From Acinetobacter bouvetii DSM 14964 = CIP 107468 (GTDB taxonomy: Bacteria > Pseudomonadota > Gammaproteobacteria > Pseudomonadales > Moraxellaceae): 64,000 nucleotides of DNA. Under the pieces are notes generated by a model that ran no database searches, was not told where the DNA came from, and saw only the letters and a list, made by a program, of their open reading frames with translations. The DNA is taken from contig NZ_KB849727.1 of the NCBI RefSeq assembly GCF_000368865.1, positions 796,745-860,744 of the forward strand. Direction: 5' to 3'. The position numbers were made by a program, and so were the translations under genes. Positions 46,477 to 55,646 of this stretch are shown here, piece after piece (position 1 is the first letter of the stretch; every line of letters begins with the position of its first letter).

Positions 46477-47831
46477 TTTGCCTCTCCTTTTGCTTCTTGC
46501 AACACCGCATCAATCTGGTCTTGAATATTGCCGAGATATGACGCGGGTTTAAAAATTTCTGAAATCTGAGCAGCGCTAAACAAGTCTTTGACTTGATCCA
46601 ATTCCGCAATCACATCTTTTAAGTGCACACCTTTTTCAACGGCTGTTTTACATGCTGCTTCCACCAAATGATGAGCCTGTAAGCGACCCATATGTGGTGC
46701 CAATGCCATCATTACAGCTTCTGCCATAATTAAACCTTGGGTACTACATTCCAAATTACGCTGCATGTTCTCAGCATTAACTTGCATGGCTTGTAACACG
46801 TCTAAAGTCCGCTCTAAAGCGCCTGCACACAGTTGGAAAATTTCAGGCAATGCCAACCATTCTGCATGCCATCCACCTAGACTACGCTCATGTTCCTGCA
46901 CCATGCTTTGGTACAAACTCGACATCAGCACAGGCACACGATTGGCTGCTGCCAAAACGGATGCCGCAGCGACAGGATTACGCTTGTGTGGCATCGTCGA
47001 TGACCCACCGCGCCCTTTCGCTGCTGGCTCAAATACTTCTGCAATTTCAGTTTGCATCATCAACGACCAGTCACGTGCCATTTTGCCCAAACTACCTGTC
47101 ACCATTGCTAAGATGCTCGCGATTTCAACAATACGGTCGCGCTCACCATGCCAAGTACAGCTTGGAACAGAAAGTTGTAACTGCGCTGCAAATGCTTGAA
47201 CTACCGCTGTTCCTTGAGATTGCAATGAAGCCAATGAACCAACGGCACCGCCTAATTGAGCAGTAAAAACACGTGCTTTCATGGCTTCAATACGTGCTAA
47301 ATCACGATGAAATGCCGAGGCCCAACGCGCGAATTTATGCCCCAAAGTAATCGGCAACCCTTGCTGCAACCATGTGCGCCCAATCATCACTTGTGCACGA
47401 TACTGTTCAGCTTGAGCCAATGCAGTGCGGTAACATTGGTGAATTAAAGCTTCAACATGCGTCATTGCAGCACGACATTGCAAAATACAAGCTGTATCTA
47501 AAATGTCTTGACTGGTTGCACCCCAATGCACATATCGAGCAGCATCTTCATCACTTTGTTTCACAATCGCAGTCAATTGCTTCACAAAAGGAATCGCGAT
47601 ATTGCCCGCCAAGCCTGTAGCAACCGCTAAAGCATCAAAGTCAATCTGATTGAGTGCAGTTGCTGCGATGTTTGAAATTGCTGTTGCCGCAGATTCTGGA
47701 ATGACACCGACTTGAGCCTGTGCTTGTGCCAAGGCAACTTCAGCCTCAATCATGTATGACACCAACGCGCGATCACTGAAAATTTCAGTCACCTCGTTTT
47801 GGTAAAATAAGCTGGCATATAACTGGCTCAT
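46473..47831 (-). CDS. pcaB: 3-carboxy-cis,cis-muconate cycloisomerase PcaB
   Basis: PcaB lactonises beta-carboxymuconate. The 452-residue protein belongs to the fumarase/aspartase superfamily, with the signature GGSSTMPHKRNPVAA and HWGATSQDILDTA upstream of it. The sequence EVFEPAAKGRGGSS is typical for this branch. It overlaps pcaD by 4 bases and follows pcaF after 22 bases. Confidence 0.93.
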   Translation of the reverse strand: MSQLYASLFYQNEVTEIFSDRALVSYMIEAEVALAQAQAQVGVIPESAATAISNIAATALNQIDFDALAVATGLAGNIAIPFVKQLTAIVKQSDEDAARYVHWGATSQDILDTACILQCRAAMTHVEALIHQCYRTALAQAEQYRAQVMIGRTWLQQGLPITLGHKFARWASAFHRDLARIEAMKARVFTAQLGGAVGSLASLQSQGTAVVQAFAAQLQLSVPSCTWHGERDRIVEIASILAMVTGSLGKMARDWSLMMQTEIAEVFEPAAKGRGGSSTMPHKRNPVAAASVLAAANRVPVLMSSLYQSMVQEHERSLGGWHAEWLALPEIFQLCAGALERTLDVLQAMQVNAENMQRNLECSTQGLIMAEAVMMALAPHMGRLQAHHLVEAACKTAVEKGVHLKDVIAELDQVKDLFSAAQISEIFKPASYLGNIQDQIDAVLQEAKGEAK

Positions 47832-47853
47832 GATCGCTATCCTTAACTCTGCT

Positions 47854-49059
47854 TTAAACGCGCTGAATAATCATTGCAATGCCTTGACCGACACCAATAC
47901 ACATTGAACACAAGGCATAGGTTCCACCGGTTTGTTCTAACTGGTTTAAAGCCGTGGTGACTAAACGTGCACCTGAAGCCCCCAGTGGATGACCAATCGC
48001 AATTGCACCGCCATTTGGATTCACTTGTGTCGTATCGTCTGCCAGACCTAAATCACGGGTAACCGCCAGTGCTTGTGCTGCAAAGGCTTCATTCAGTTCA
48101 ATCACATCCATCTGCTCGATTGTGAGATTGGCTTGTTTGAGTAACTTTTTGATGGCAGGTGCTGGTGCAAAGCCCATGATGCGCGGCTCTACACCCACTG
48201 CTGTTGAAGCAATGATTTTGGCACGCGGTTTAAGCTGGTACACTTGAATCGCTTGTTCTGAAGCAATCAGTACAGCAGCCGCACCGTCATTGATGCCTGA
48301 TGCGTTTCCTGCAGTGACGGTGCCTTCTGCTGTCACGACTGGCTTCAGTTTTGCCAAAGCTTCCAAGGTGGTCGATGCACGTGGATGTTCATCCGTGTCG
48401 ACCACAATCGGATCACCCTTACGCTGTGGAATATTCACAGGGATGATCTCATGTGTAAAAAAGCCTTGAGCTTGCGCGGTTGCGGTGCGCTGTTGACTCG
48501 CCAAGGCAAACTGGTCTTGATCTGCGCGATCAATATTAAATTGTTGTGCCACGTTCTCCGCGGTTTGCGGCATGGTGTCTACACCATACATCGCTTTGAG
48601 CTTAGGATTAATAAAACGCCAGCCCATGGTGGTGTCTTCAATCTTCTGGCTACGGCCATAAGCTGTTTCTGATTTACCCATCACAAAAGGTGCACGAGAC
48701 ATACTTTCGACGCCACCTGCGATGATTAAATCTGCTTCGCCGGCTTTAATTGCACGGGCTGCTATCGCAATGGCATCTAGGGATGAACCACATAAGCGAT
48801 TCACTGTCGTGGCAGGAACTTCAACGGGTAAACCTGCAAGCAGTGCAGACATACGACCGACATTACGGTTGTCTTCACCTGCTTGGTTGGCGCAGCCGTA
48901 GATCACGTCATCGACTTGGGTCCAATCCACACTAGGGTTGCGTTGCATTAAGGCTTGAATCGGCACTGCACCCAAGTCATCGGCACGGATCGGAGCGAGT
49001 CCACCGGCATAACGTCCGAATGGGGTACGGATGGCATCGATAATATAAGCGTTTTTCAT
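47854..49059 (-). CDS. pcaF: 3-oxoadipyl-CoA thiolase PcaF
   Basis: PcaF cleaves beta-ketoadipyl-CoA to succinyl-CoA and acetyl-CoA, the last step of the pathway. This 401-residue thiolase shows the acylated cysteine in NRLCGSSLDAIAIA, the histidine in IGHPLGASGARL and the second cysteine in LCSMCIGVGQG. In A. baylyi a second copy, catF, exists in the cat operon; none is seen here. An unusually long 250-base gap separates it from pcaJ. Confidence 0.94.
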   Translation of the reverse strand: MKNAYIIDAIRTPFGRYAGGLAPIRADDLGAVPIQALMQRNPSVDWTQVDDVIYGCANQAGEDNRNVGRMSALLAGLPVEVPATTVNRLCGSSLDAIAIAARAIKAGEADLIIAGGVESMSRAPFVMGKSETAYGRSQKIEDTTMGWRFINPKLKAMYGVDTMPQTAENVAQQFNIDRADQDQFALASQQRTATAQAQGFFTHEIIPVNIPQRKGDPIVVDTDEHPRASTTLEALAKLKPVVTAEGTVTAGNASGINDGAAAVLIASEQAIQVYQLKPRAKIIASTAVGVEPRIMGFAPAPAIKKLLKQANLTIEQMDVIELNEAFAAQALAVTRDLGLADDTTQVNPNGGAIAIGHPLGASGARLVTTALNQLEQTGGTYALCSMCIGVGQGIAMIIQRV

Positions 49060-49161
49060 TTTTAATCTTGTCCTTTAAAACGGGACTCTGCTGATAGATC
49101 AACTGTATCTAGTCACGACGGAGTCTTACCGTGTTCAGTCAAATACCAGTAGCTCGTTCTT

Positions 49162-49183
49162 GTCACTTTTTTAAAAAAGTGAC
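49162..49183. repeat. Perfect palindrome in the pcaJ-pcaF gap
   Basis: A 22-base perfect palindrome (GTCACTTTTTT and its complement) sits in the 250-base pcaJ-pcaF gap. A GTGACCAAAAAC-type extension follows on the plus strand. It is T/A-rich in the centre and could fold into an 11-base-pair hairpin. Similar short elements occur between Acinetobacter genes as I remember, so it may be part of a small dispersed repeat; this is uncertain. Confidence 0.5.
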
Positions 49184-49310
49184 CAAAAACTTTGTCATCA
49201 ACAAAACCTGTTCACTCGCAGCAATTTTCCACTGCTGTTGCAAAAACAATACTGTTAAAGCGCTCGACAGGTTGTTAATGACTGTAAGCTCTAGCAAATT
49301 TTTCTGAAAT

Positions 49311-49961
49311 TTACAGTGTGGCATCCACCAACGGAGCACCCGTCATCGCCTGCAATTCTGCAAAGCTTAGACCGTCGACTTTTTCAATGACTTTTAAACC
49401 GTCTGCGGTGACGTCAATTACACACAGGTCGGTATAAATACGATCGACACATTTCAAACCTGTCGCGGGATAGCTCAGTTCAGCCACGATCTTTGGTTCA
49501 CCTTGTTTAGTGGTATGGTCAGTGGTGATAAAGACTTTCTTTGCACCGACGGCTAAGTCCATCGCACCGCCCACAGCAGGAATCGCATCCGGCGCACCAG
49601 TATGCCAATTGGCCAAATCACCATTGGCTGCCACTTGAAAGGCACCAAGCACAGCAATATCTAAATGACCACCCCGCATCATGGCAAACGAATCGCCATG
49701 ATGGAAAAAGGCACCACCTTGCAGCATGGTCACATATTCTTTACCCGCGTTGATCAGCTCAGGATCTTCTTGACCTGCGGCTGGCGGTGGACCAAAAGCC
49801 AATAAGCCATTTTCAGAATGTAAGAACACGTCTTTGTCTGACGGGAGGTAGCTGGCAATCTTGGTCGGTAAGCCAATACCTAAGTTGACATAAGCCCCAT
49901 CGGGAATATCTTGTGCGACACGTTCTGCAATTTGGTTACGGCTGAGTTTTTGATAGCTCAT
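49311..49961 (-). CDS. pcaJ: 3-oxoadipate CoA-transferase subunit B
   Basis: PcaI and PcaJ transfer CoA from succinyl-CoA to beta-ketoadipate. The 216-residue beta subunit carries the catalytic glutamate in LHSENGLLAFGP and the IPDGAYVNLGIGLPTKIASY start block. I use ATG 49961 (MSYQKLSRNQ), preceded by GGGAGAA; a longer reading would overlap pcaI. pcaI ends 13 bases upstream. Confidence 0.94.
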   Translation of the reverse strand: MSYQKLSRNQIAERVAQDIPDGAYVNLGIGLPTKIASYLPSDKDVFLHSENGLLAFGPPPAAGQEDPELINAGKEYVTMLQGGAFFHHGDSFAMMRGGHLDIAVLGAFQVAANGDLANWHTGAPDAIPAVGGAMDLAVGAKKVFITTDHTTKQGEPKIVAELSYPATGLKCVDRIYTDLCVIDVTADGLKVIEKVDGLSFAELQAMTGAPLVDATL

Positions 49962-49974
49962 GATGTTCTCCCGA

Positions 49975-50655
49975 TTACACAGCAATAGGTTCAGGTTGAA
50001 CCTGCACCACGTGTTGAACAAAAATACCTGCAGTGATGATGTGTTCAGGGTCTAAAGCTCCTAAGTCCACCACTTCAGAGACTTGCGCAATGGTTACACC
50101 TGCCGCCATGGCCATAATCGGGCCGAAGTTACGTGCCGATTTGCGGTAGACCAGATTGCCCCAACGGTCGCCTTGCTGCGCTTTAATCAAAGCAAAGTCG
50201 GCTTTGATTGGATATTCCAGTACATAATCTTTACCGTCGATGTGACGGGTTTCTTTGCCTTCGGCCAATAAAGTACCAAAGCCTGTAGGAGTAAAGACTG
50301 CACCGAGTCCCATGCCTGCGGCTTGAATACGACAGGCCAAATTGCCTTGTGGTACCAGCTCTAACTCAATTTTGCCTGCACGATAGAGTTCATCGAAGAC
50401 CCAAGAGTCGGACTGACGTGGGAACGAACAGATGACTTTTTTCACGGCACCTGCTTTCAGCAGCTTGGCTAAACCATAGTCGCCATTGCCAGCATTGTTG
50501 CTGACGATGGTGAGGTCTTTAATGCCGAGTTGAATTAAGCCATCGATCAGTTCAGCCGGCTGTCCTGCTGTACCAAAACCACCAATCATGATGGTTGAGC
50601 CGTCGGTGATTTGGGAGAGCGCTTCCGTTAAGGTCGCTGCACTTTTATCTATCAT
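49975..50655 (-). CDS. pcaI: 3-oxoadipate CoA-transferase subunit A
   Basis: The 226-residue alpha subunit of the CoA-transferase has the family signature MIGGFGTAGQPAELIDGL and LTIVSNNAGNGDYGLAKLL. I choose ATG 50655, with GGAG 8 bases upstream, rather than the reading from 50682. It is the first gene of the pca-qui supraoperon. Its promoter lies in the 280-base gap to pcaU, which contains the PcaU operator. Confidence 0.94.
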   Translation of the reverse strand: MIDKSAATLTEALSQITDGSTIMIGGFGTAGQPAELIDGLIQLGIKDLTIVSNNAGNGDYGLAKLLKAGAVKKVICSFPRQSDSWVFDELYRAGKIELELVPQGNLACRIQAAGMGLGAVFTPTGFGTLLAEGKETRHIDGKDYVLEYPIKADFALIKAQQGDRWGNLVYRKSARNFGPIMAMAAGVTIAQVSEVVDLGALDPEHIITAGIFVQHVVQVQPEPIAV

Positions 50656-50820
50656 TAGATAACTCCATTGTGCATCATGCAAAATTTGAAAAGGCGCGGA
50701 AACCTAACTTGTACTGGAGAGCAATTCAGCTAAAACCACATTCCCTAGTCTTTTAGTTCGATTTCCTTATCTGTTCATTTTTTATAATTTCTCCGCTTTG
50801 GGATAGATAGTGATCACAGG

Positions 50821-50863
50821 TTTTGTTCGATCATCGAACAAAATACTTAAATATCGAACAAAA
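50821..50863. promoter_or_regulatory. PcaU operator: three copies of an 11-base motif
   Basis: TTTTGTTCGAT (50821-50831) and ATCGAACAAAA (50833-50843) form a perfect palindrome around one central base. A third identical ATCGAACAAAA lies at 50853-50863, spaced 20 bases from the second copy. This is the arrangement described for PcaU and PobR sites in A. baylyi: a palindrome plus one direct repeat. It lies between the divergent pcaU and pcaI genes and should serve both activation of pcaI and autoregulation of pcaU. Confidence 0.85.
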
Positions 50864-50935
50864 CCTGATTATTTCACTCTGATTTCACGTTATAGTAAAA
50901 ATAATGAAGAAATAAAAATGCATAAAGGGAACACG

Positions 50936-51760
50936 ATGGAAGAAACAACCGAGACAAGAGAAAAGTGTCTTCAACACAAAGACAATAAAAAAACCATTCG
51001 GCATGAAGATTTTGTCGCAGGGATCAGTAAAGGCATGGCCATTCTCGACAGCTTTGGTACTGACCGGCATCGTTTAAATATTACTATGGCAGCGGAACGC
51101 ACAGGCATGACCCGTGCCGCAGCGCGGCGCCATTTACTCACCCTTGAATATTTAGGCTATTTAGAATCTGATGGTCATTATTTTTATTTAACCCCTAAAA
51201 TTCTTAAGTTTTCAGGATCTTATTTAGGCGGAGCGCAACTTCCCAAAATTTCTCAGCCCCTGCTAAATTTGCTGACCAACCAAACCTCACTGATTTTTTC
51301 CGTTATGGTTTTAGATGGCTATGAAGCTATTACCATTGCACGCAGCGCCGCGCACCAGCAAACGGATCGCGTCAATCCTTATGGCCTGCATTTGGGAAAT
51401 CGTTTACCTGCACATGCCACATCGGCAGGTAAAATTTTACTGGCCTATCTCGATGATCAGGAACAATGTGAATGGCTGAATCAGTATCCGCTGCAACGCC
51501 TTACTAAATATACGCATACCGATAATGAAACGTTTCTGGCTTTATTGCATGAAATTCGAGAGCAAGGTTGGTGCTATTCATGTGAGGAACATGAATTGGG
51601 GGTACATGCCTTAGCTGTTCCAATTTACGGACCAAAAGGAAATGTTGTCGCGGCATTGAATATTGTTTCTCCTACCATGCGCACAACCAAAGAGTATTTG
51701 ATTCAACACATACTGCCATTACTACAAGAAACAGCAAGAGAGCTTAGGAATGTCATTTAA
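50936..51760 (+). CDS. pcaU: IclR family regulator PcaU of protocatechuate catabolism
   Basis: PcaU activates the pca-qui operon in response to protocatechuate and represses its own gene. The 274-residue protein has an N-terminal winged helix (TMAAERTGMTRAAARRHLLT, residues about 50-75). The IclR effector domain contains GNRLPAHATSAGKILLAYL and EHELGVHALAVPIYG. I prefer ATG 50936, with AAAGGGA upstream; ATG 50918 is possible. It is divergent from pcaI, as in A. baylyi. Confidence 0.9.
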   Translation: MEETTETREKCLQHKDNKKTIRHEDFVAGISKGMAILDSFGTDRHRLNITMAAERTGMTRAAARRHLLTLEYLGYLESDGHYFYLTPKILKFSGSYLGGAQLPKISQPLLNLLTNQTSLIFSVMVLDGYEAITIARSAAHQQTDRVNPYGLHLGNRLPAHATSAGKILLAYLDDQEQCEWLNQYPLQRLTKYTHTDNETFLALLHEIREQGWCYSCEEHELGVHALAVPIYGPKGNVVAALNIVSPTMRTTKEYLIQHILPLLQETARELRNVI

Positions 51761-51960
51761 AAATACTGTGAGTGCATATTTTTTATGAATTAATTTAAAT
51801 ATTAAACCGAGCCTTTCTCCCCCTATTTCACGAGTTCTATGCATAACGATGATGCTCTTAATCAAATTTTACCTATTCTTTTCTGAGACTGTAAATAAAT
51901 TGTGTAATTGCCTGAACTTACAGCGTATCTCGAACATGAAAAGAATTGCTCTGCATGCTG

Positions 51961-52125
51961 ATGGCTCAGAATGAATATACGGAGTTCTGGCTGAATCTTC
52001 TGACTGAGCTTAAAAACCGAGGATTGCTAGAAATTCTTATTACTTATTAATTGTGTCGATGGGTTAAAGGGTTTTTATGATGCCGTTAACAGCGTAAACC
52101 CATATCCAACTGTGGCCCCGTATCC
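51961..52125 (+). pseudogene. IS256 family transposase remnant with frameshift
   Basis: One plus-strand frame reads MAQNEYTEFWLNLLTELKNR then GLLEILI. After a frame change it continues DGLKGFYDAVNSVNPYPT. This parallels the IS256 transposase core, where ENEGAxFWLxVLTELKNRGV is followed by DILIACVDGLKGFPDAI. A stop (TAA) interrupts the first frame at 52048-52050, where the expected ACV is lost. No start, no other domains and no terminal repeats are visible. Confidence 0.72.
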
Positions 52126-52130
52126 CAAAC

Positions 52131-52156
52131 AAAAGACAGCCTCATTTTGAGGCTGC
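52131..52156 (-). terminator. Intrinsic terminator for the receptor/secreted-protein operon
   Basis: CAGCCTCA (52137-52144) and TGAGGCTG (52148-52155) form an 8-base-pair stem with a 3-base loop, followed on the minus strand by a TCTTTTG tract. It lies about 65 bases after the stop at 52219. Confidence 0.75.
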
Positions 52157-52218
52157 CTCACCTTAAATACTTCTGAGCTTATTCCATCGATTGCTAAACA
52201 TTTGCAGCTCTATTTCCA

Positions 52219-52929
52219 TCATTTTGAATTTTCCGGCGCCATCAGCCACTTTACACTCGCATCGAATAGTTTAACCCCATCTGAAGACAAGTCTGAAAAA
52301 GTGTCATTATGAAGAAAGAACATCAGCCGTTTAGCTGGCGCTAAAGATTCATAATCCATAGTTGCGCCTTTTTCATATCCCCAAATTGCTGCTTTTTCTG
52401 GTTCGCCGTAGACCGTTGCAATGATTGTAGCCCCTAATCCAGGTTTCCCCCAATTCATCATGGTTTGTTTTTTATAAACATTCAGCGTACCCGCAGGTAA
52501 ATTCGCAGATAAACGGTGTGGCGCATTTACAAGCCATAAATATCGGGCTTTATCGACTTCACCAAAATCCTGACCTGAGCGTTTCCCCGTCATGGCTAAA
52601 TCATCAATATAATCACTTTCCCACGTCATCAGTGGAATTTCTAACTGCCGCCATCCTGCTTTTAAATTTTTTGATCCAACTGTTGAAGATAAAATAATTG
52701 CATCAACTTGTTTCATTTGTTTTGGATCTTGGAGCTGGTCTAATATTTGAACGGTATATCCCAAGGCTTCCAAGTGCCCCTTTATGGCCAAATCATTTGC
52801 GTATGATGGCCCGTTTGTCTGAGAAATTAATGCGATATGCGTACTCACTTTAGCTGCAAATGCACTCATGGATGCTGTTAAAAAACCTAAGCTCAGTGCA
52901 GCAATCAACATTAAAAAAAGTTTTTTCAC
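52219..52929 (-). CDS. Secreted ThuA/amidotransferase-fold-like protein of unknown function
   Basis: The 236-residue protein has a clear signal peptide (LFLMLIAALSLGFLTASMSA, then FAA). The mature part begins with a Rossmann-like strand (HIALISQTNGPSYANDLAIK, GHLEALGYTVQIL), then VDAIILSSTVGS and IPLMTWESDYIDDL, a layout like class I glutamine amidotransferase-like or ThuA proteins. I recognise no catalytic triad and assign no activity. It lies 112 bases downstream of the TonB receptor on the same strand, so the two are probably co-expressed under iron control. Confidence 0.6.
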   Translation of the reverse strand: MKKLFLMLIAALSLGFLTASMSAFAAKVSTHIALISQTNGPSYANDLAIKGHLEALGYTVQILDQLQDPKQMKQVDAIILSSTVGSKNLKAGWRQLEIPLMTWESDYIDDLAMTGKRSGQDFGEVDKARYLWLVNAPHRLSANLPAGTLNVYKKQTMMNWGKPGLGATIIATVYGEPEKAAIWGYEKGATMDYESLAPAKRLMFFLHNDTFSDLSSDGVKLFDASVKWLMAPENSK

Positions 52930-53041
52930 TGTGTGATACCTTAAAAGACATCGGAACTTTGATCGTTCAAATCAAAGTTCCTCAAAAATATATGGTTAAA
53001 TTTAACTACAAAATGTTCAATGGACGAAAAACAAGAACTGA

Positions 53042-55132
53042 TTAATATTTAAACTTCACATTAAAGAGAAAAGTGCGCGGGCTGCCAAAACTGAGCAACT
53101 GGGCATTGGGTGTTGTACCTTGAATATAATCTTTATCAAATAAATTTTTAATGCTTAAACCCATGCCCCAACGTTGAGCATCGTAACCAGCATTCACATC
53201 AAATAACGTATAACTTGGCATACGCACAAAATATGTTCCACGCTGTGCTGTTCGTTCCCCTTGAAGGCGTACTCCTGCCCCCATATTCCATCCCAGTTTA
53301 TCTGGGCTAAAATAATATTGGCTAGACAATGATGCTGCATTTTTAGGGACATGATTAATGCGCTTCCCAATCTCACTGCTGGTTAAACTTTCAGTGACTT
53401 CAGCAGTTGGGATATAGCTATAGGCAGCGGATACATGCCATTGGTTCGACAAAGCTGCAGATAATTCTGCTTCGTAGCCTTTGGTTTGCTGCTCACCGGT
53501 TTGAATTGAATAGCCTAGAGTTGAATCATTTTCTGTAACATTGCGGCGCGTGAGATAATAGTAAGCGATATACCCTTGTAAACGCTGGTCAAGTCCCTGA
53601 AACTTCATACCAACTTCCGTCTGTTTACCTTCTTCGGGGTCAAGTAATGTACTATTCGCTCCAGTATCTGTTACAGGCATAAATGAAGTTGAATAGCTAA
53701 TATAGGGCGCAAAGAAATCATTGATGCGATACATCAATGATGCACTGCCCGTAAATGCGTTATCCGAGTTTTGTACGGTTGTATTATTTATTTGGTTTTC
53801 AACACTCACTTGCGTCCAATCATGGCGTCCAGATAAGCCTAAAATCCATTGATCATCAATTTTAATGGTATTTCTTAAATAAAACCCGGTATATTGATTA
53901 TAGGTCAAATTCCATGACGGCTTGCCTTGCGTCGTAGTGGTAATGCCATACTCTAAGTTATCAGCATCAATCGGGTTTACGTTATCAACACGCTGATAGT
54001 AGTCACTGCGCTCTTTCATCATATCAACTCCGGCTGTCACCTCGTAATCAATATGATCCGTTTTAAAACTCCGCTGCAGATAATTATCTAATGCAAAATT
54101 GGTATCTTGCTTATCCTGATAATTGACTTGCCGTTTCACAATTGGGAAAGTTGCGCCAGAAGCCGCAAAAACTGAGTTACTCCAGCTGCTATTTTTCGTC
54201 ACAGCAAAATTCTGCTTAAAAATCCAATCATTATCAAAATAATGAGTGAAATTGCTGCCTACGCGATATACGTCCACATCATAATAGCGATCAGGCTCTC
54301 CAATAAAGAAGTTACGTCCATAATTTTGGTAGTTTTGCGGAATTCCCTGATTTCGGATATATTTTCTGTGCTGATAGCTCGCAATTACAGAAAGATCATT
54401 TTTATCATTTAAATCAAAATTATATGATGATGCTAAATACTGATTTTTAAAATATACATAATCTGTCGGATCATCTTGATCAGACACACGGCCAACGAAA
54501 CGAAATGCCCCTTTTTCAGTTTGATCTGGCGCATAGTTAATATCAAATGTGCCTTCTTTAAGCCCATAACTGCCATAGCTCAAATTGGTACGATAAAACG
54601 TTTCCGCTTCAGGGCGCTTTGTCGTTAAATTCACCAAGCCGCCAGGCAGCGCTAAACCAAAACCCACAGAAGTAGGCCCTTTCACGACTTGAATAGAATC
54701 TAATCCACTTATATCTTCAGATCTTAAGACATTTGTTGAAGTTTGTACGCGCAATCCATCAACATAGGTTTGCGCACTCGAAATTTGACCACGAATGATA
54801 AAGTCATCCCAGCCACGGCGGCCATATGAACCCGATGCAACACCGGCAACACCTTCTAAAGCTTCGGCAACAGTTTTAAGCTGTTTTTCTTGAATTTGCT
54901 CGCTCGTTACGACACTAATAGATTGTGCCGTTTCAAATAAAGGATCATTCGAACGCAATACAGAGGATGCGGTTTTTGCTGCATACTCTTCATTTTCCTT
55001 TTGCTCGGCTGGCGCCTGAACTGTTATCGTCGGTAAACTTTGAGCCGTTTCAGTATCCGTTGCCTGAGCATGAGCCGACACATTAATGATTGCTAATATT
55101 GCTAAACTTAGCGGGGAGAATTTGTATGGCAT
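53042..55132 (-). CDS. TonB-dependent siderophore receptor
   Basis: The 696-residue outer-membrane receptor has a signal peptide (LAILAIINVSAHAQA) and a TonB-box-like SLPTITVQA. The plug domain contains AQSISVVTSEQI, GVAGVASGSYGRRGWDDFII and the conserved IQVVKGPTSVGFGLALPGGL. A barrel of about 500 residues ends SPRTFLFNVKFKY, with the terminal aromatic typical of barrels. It belongs to the siderophore-receptor group, but the ligand cannot be read. A Fur-like box lies about 60-80 bases upstream. The first ATG, 55132, is used; only TTG lies further up. Confidence 0.88.
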   Translation of the reverse strand: MPYKFSPLSLAILAIINVSAHAQATDTETAQSLPTITVQAPAEQKENEEYAAKTASSVLRSNDPLFETAQSISVVTSEQIQEKQLKTVAEALEGVAGVASGSYGRRGWDDFIIRGQISSAQTYVDGLRVQTSTNVLRSEDISGLDSIQVVKGPTSVGFGLALPGGLVNLTTKRPEAETFYRTNLSYGSYGLKEGTFDINYAPDQTEKGAFRFVGRVSDQDDPTDYVYFKNQYLASSYNFDLNDKNDLSVIASYQHRKYIRNQGIPQNYQNYGRNFFIGEPDRYYDVDVYRVGSNFTHYFDNDWIFKQNFAVTKNSSWSNSVFAASGATFPIVKRQVNYQDKQDTNFALDNYLQRSFKTDHIDYEVTAGVDMMKERSDYYQRVDNVNPIDADNLEYGITTTTQGKPSWNLTYNQYTGFYLRNTIKIDDQWILGLSGRHDWTQVSVENQINNTTVQNSDNAFTGSASLMYRINDFFAPYISYSTSFMPVTDTGANSTLLDPEEGKQTEVGMKFQGLDQRLQGYIAYYYLTRRNVTENDSTLGYSIQTGEQQTKGYEAELSAALSNQWHVSAAYSYIPTAEVTESLTSSEIGKRINHVPKNAASLSSQYYFSPDKLGWNMGAGVRLQGERTAQRGTYFVRMPSYTLFDVNAGYDAQRWGMGLSIKNLFDKDYIQGTTPNAQLLSFGSPRTFLFNVKFKY

Positions 55133-55646
55133 TTGGCTACACAATGAATAAAAATAAACTGCGGCAGTATAAAAAAATAAAAATCTAATTGATAATGATT
55201 TTTATTTATCACCCATATTTATTGAGTCTATGAAGTATTTTTAAAGAAAATAGTCTGGCTATTCTCGGTTTGATGCTGCCCTAGGCCGAATATTTATTTT
55301 CTTACCCCCCCATAGTTTTGATGGTTTCATATCTAAGCCAATTAAAAAATAAAACTTAAACGGCGCCAAGCTCAGCAAATTGAAGGACCGCTTCAGGATC
55401 AGTGATGAGGTTAATTCATCAGGATTAAATAAAGGTTCGTACTGAGAATAAAAAGTATTTCCGCCCTGAATTTATGCATGGTATTCATGGGAATTTATAA
55501 ATTTTTAGAGATTACCCCCCCTCCATCACCTTTATATATACTGAACAGCAGATCATCTCAGTGGATGAATGCAAGATAGGCTAAGGTTGAGAAATCAACT
55601 GCCTATCTGATCAGCATAATGGCATTCCTCACAAAGGGTTTTCCGA
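55133..55646. other. Intergenic region upstream of the TonB receptor
   Basis: A 514-base gap, AT-rich, with a Fur-box candidate near its left end. Two unusual C-rich tracts (around 55305-55311 and 55515-55522) occur. Otherwise no gene or repeat was recognised. Confidence 0.4.
55191..55210. promoter_or_regulatory. Fur-box candidate upstream of the siderophore receptor
   Basis: GATAATGATTTTTATTTATC resembles the Fur consensus built on GATAAT/ATTATC half-sites: the left half is a perfect GATAATGAT. It lies about 60-80 bases upstream of the receptor start, a normal operator position. Iron-dependent repression is inferred. Confidence 0.6.

Larger units (their letters stand above)
51761..52218. 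other. Intergenic region after pcaU
   Basis: A 458-base stretch between convergent genes. It contains an IS256-type transposase remnant (51961-52125) and a terminator for the minus-strand secreted-protein gene (52131-52156). No functional gene was found. Confidence 0.7.

Noticed and set aside
46765..47266. Two overlapping plus-strand readings of about 140 residues opposite pcaB
   Set aside because: Antisense to pcaB, which has the MPHKRNP signature; no independent support.
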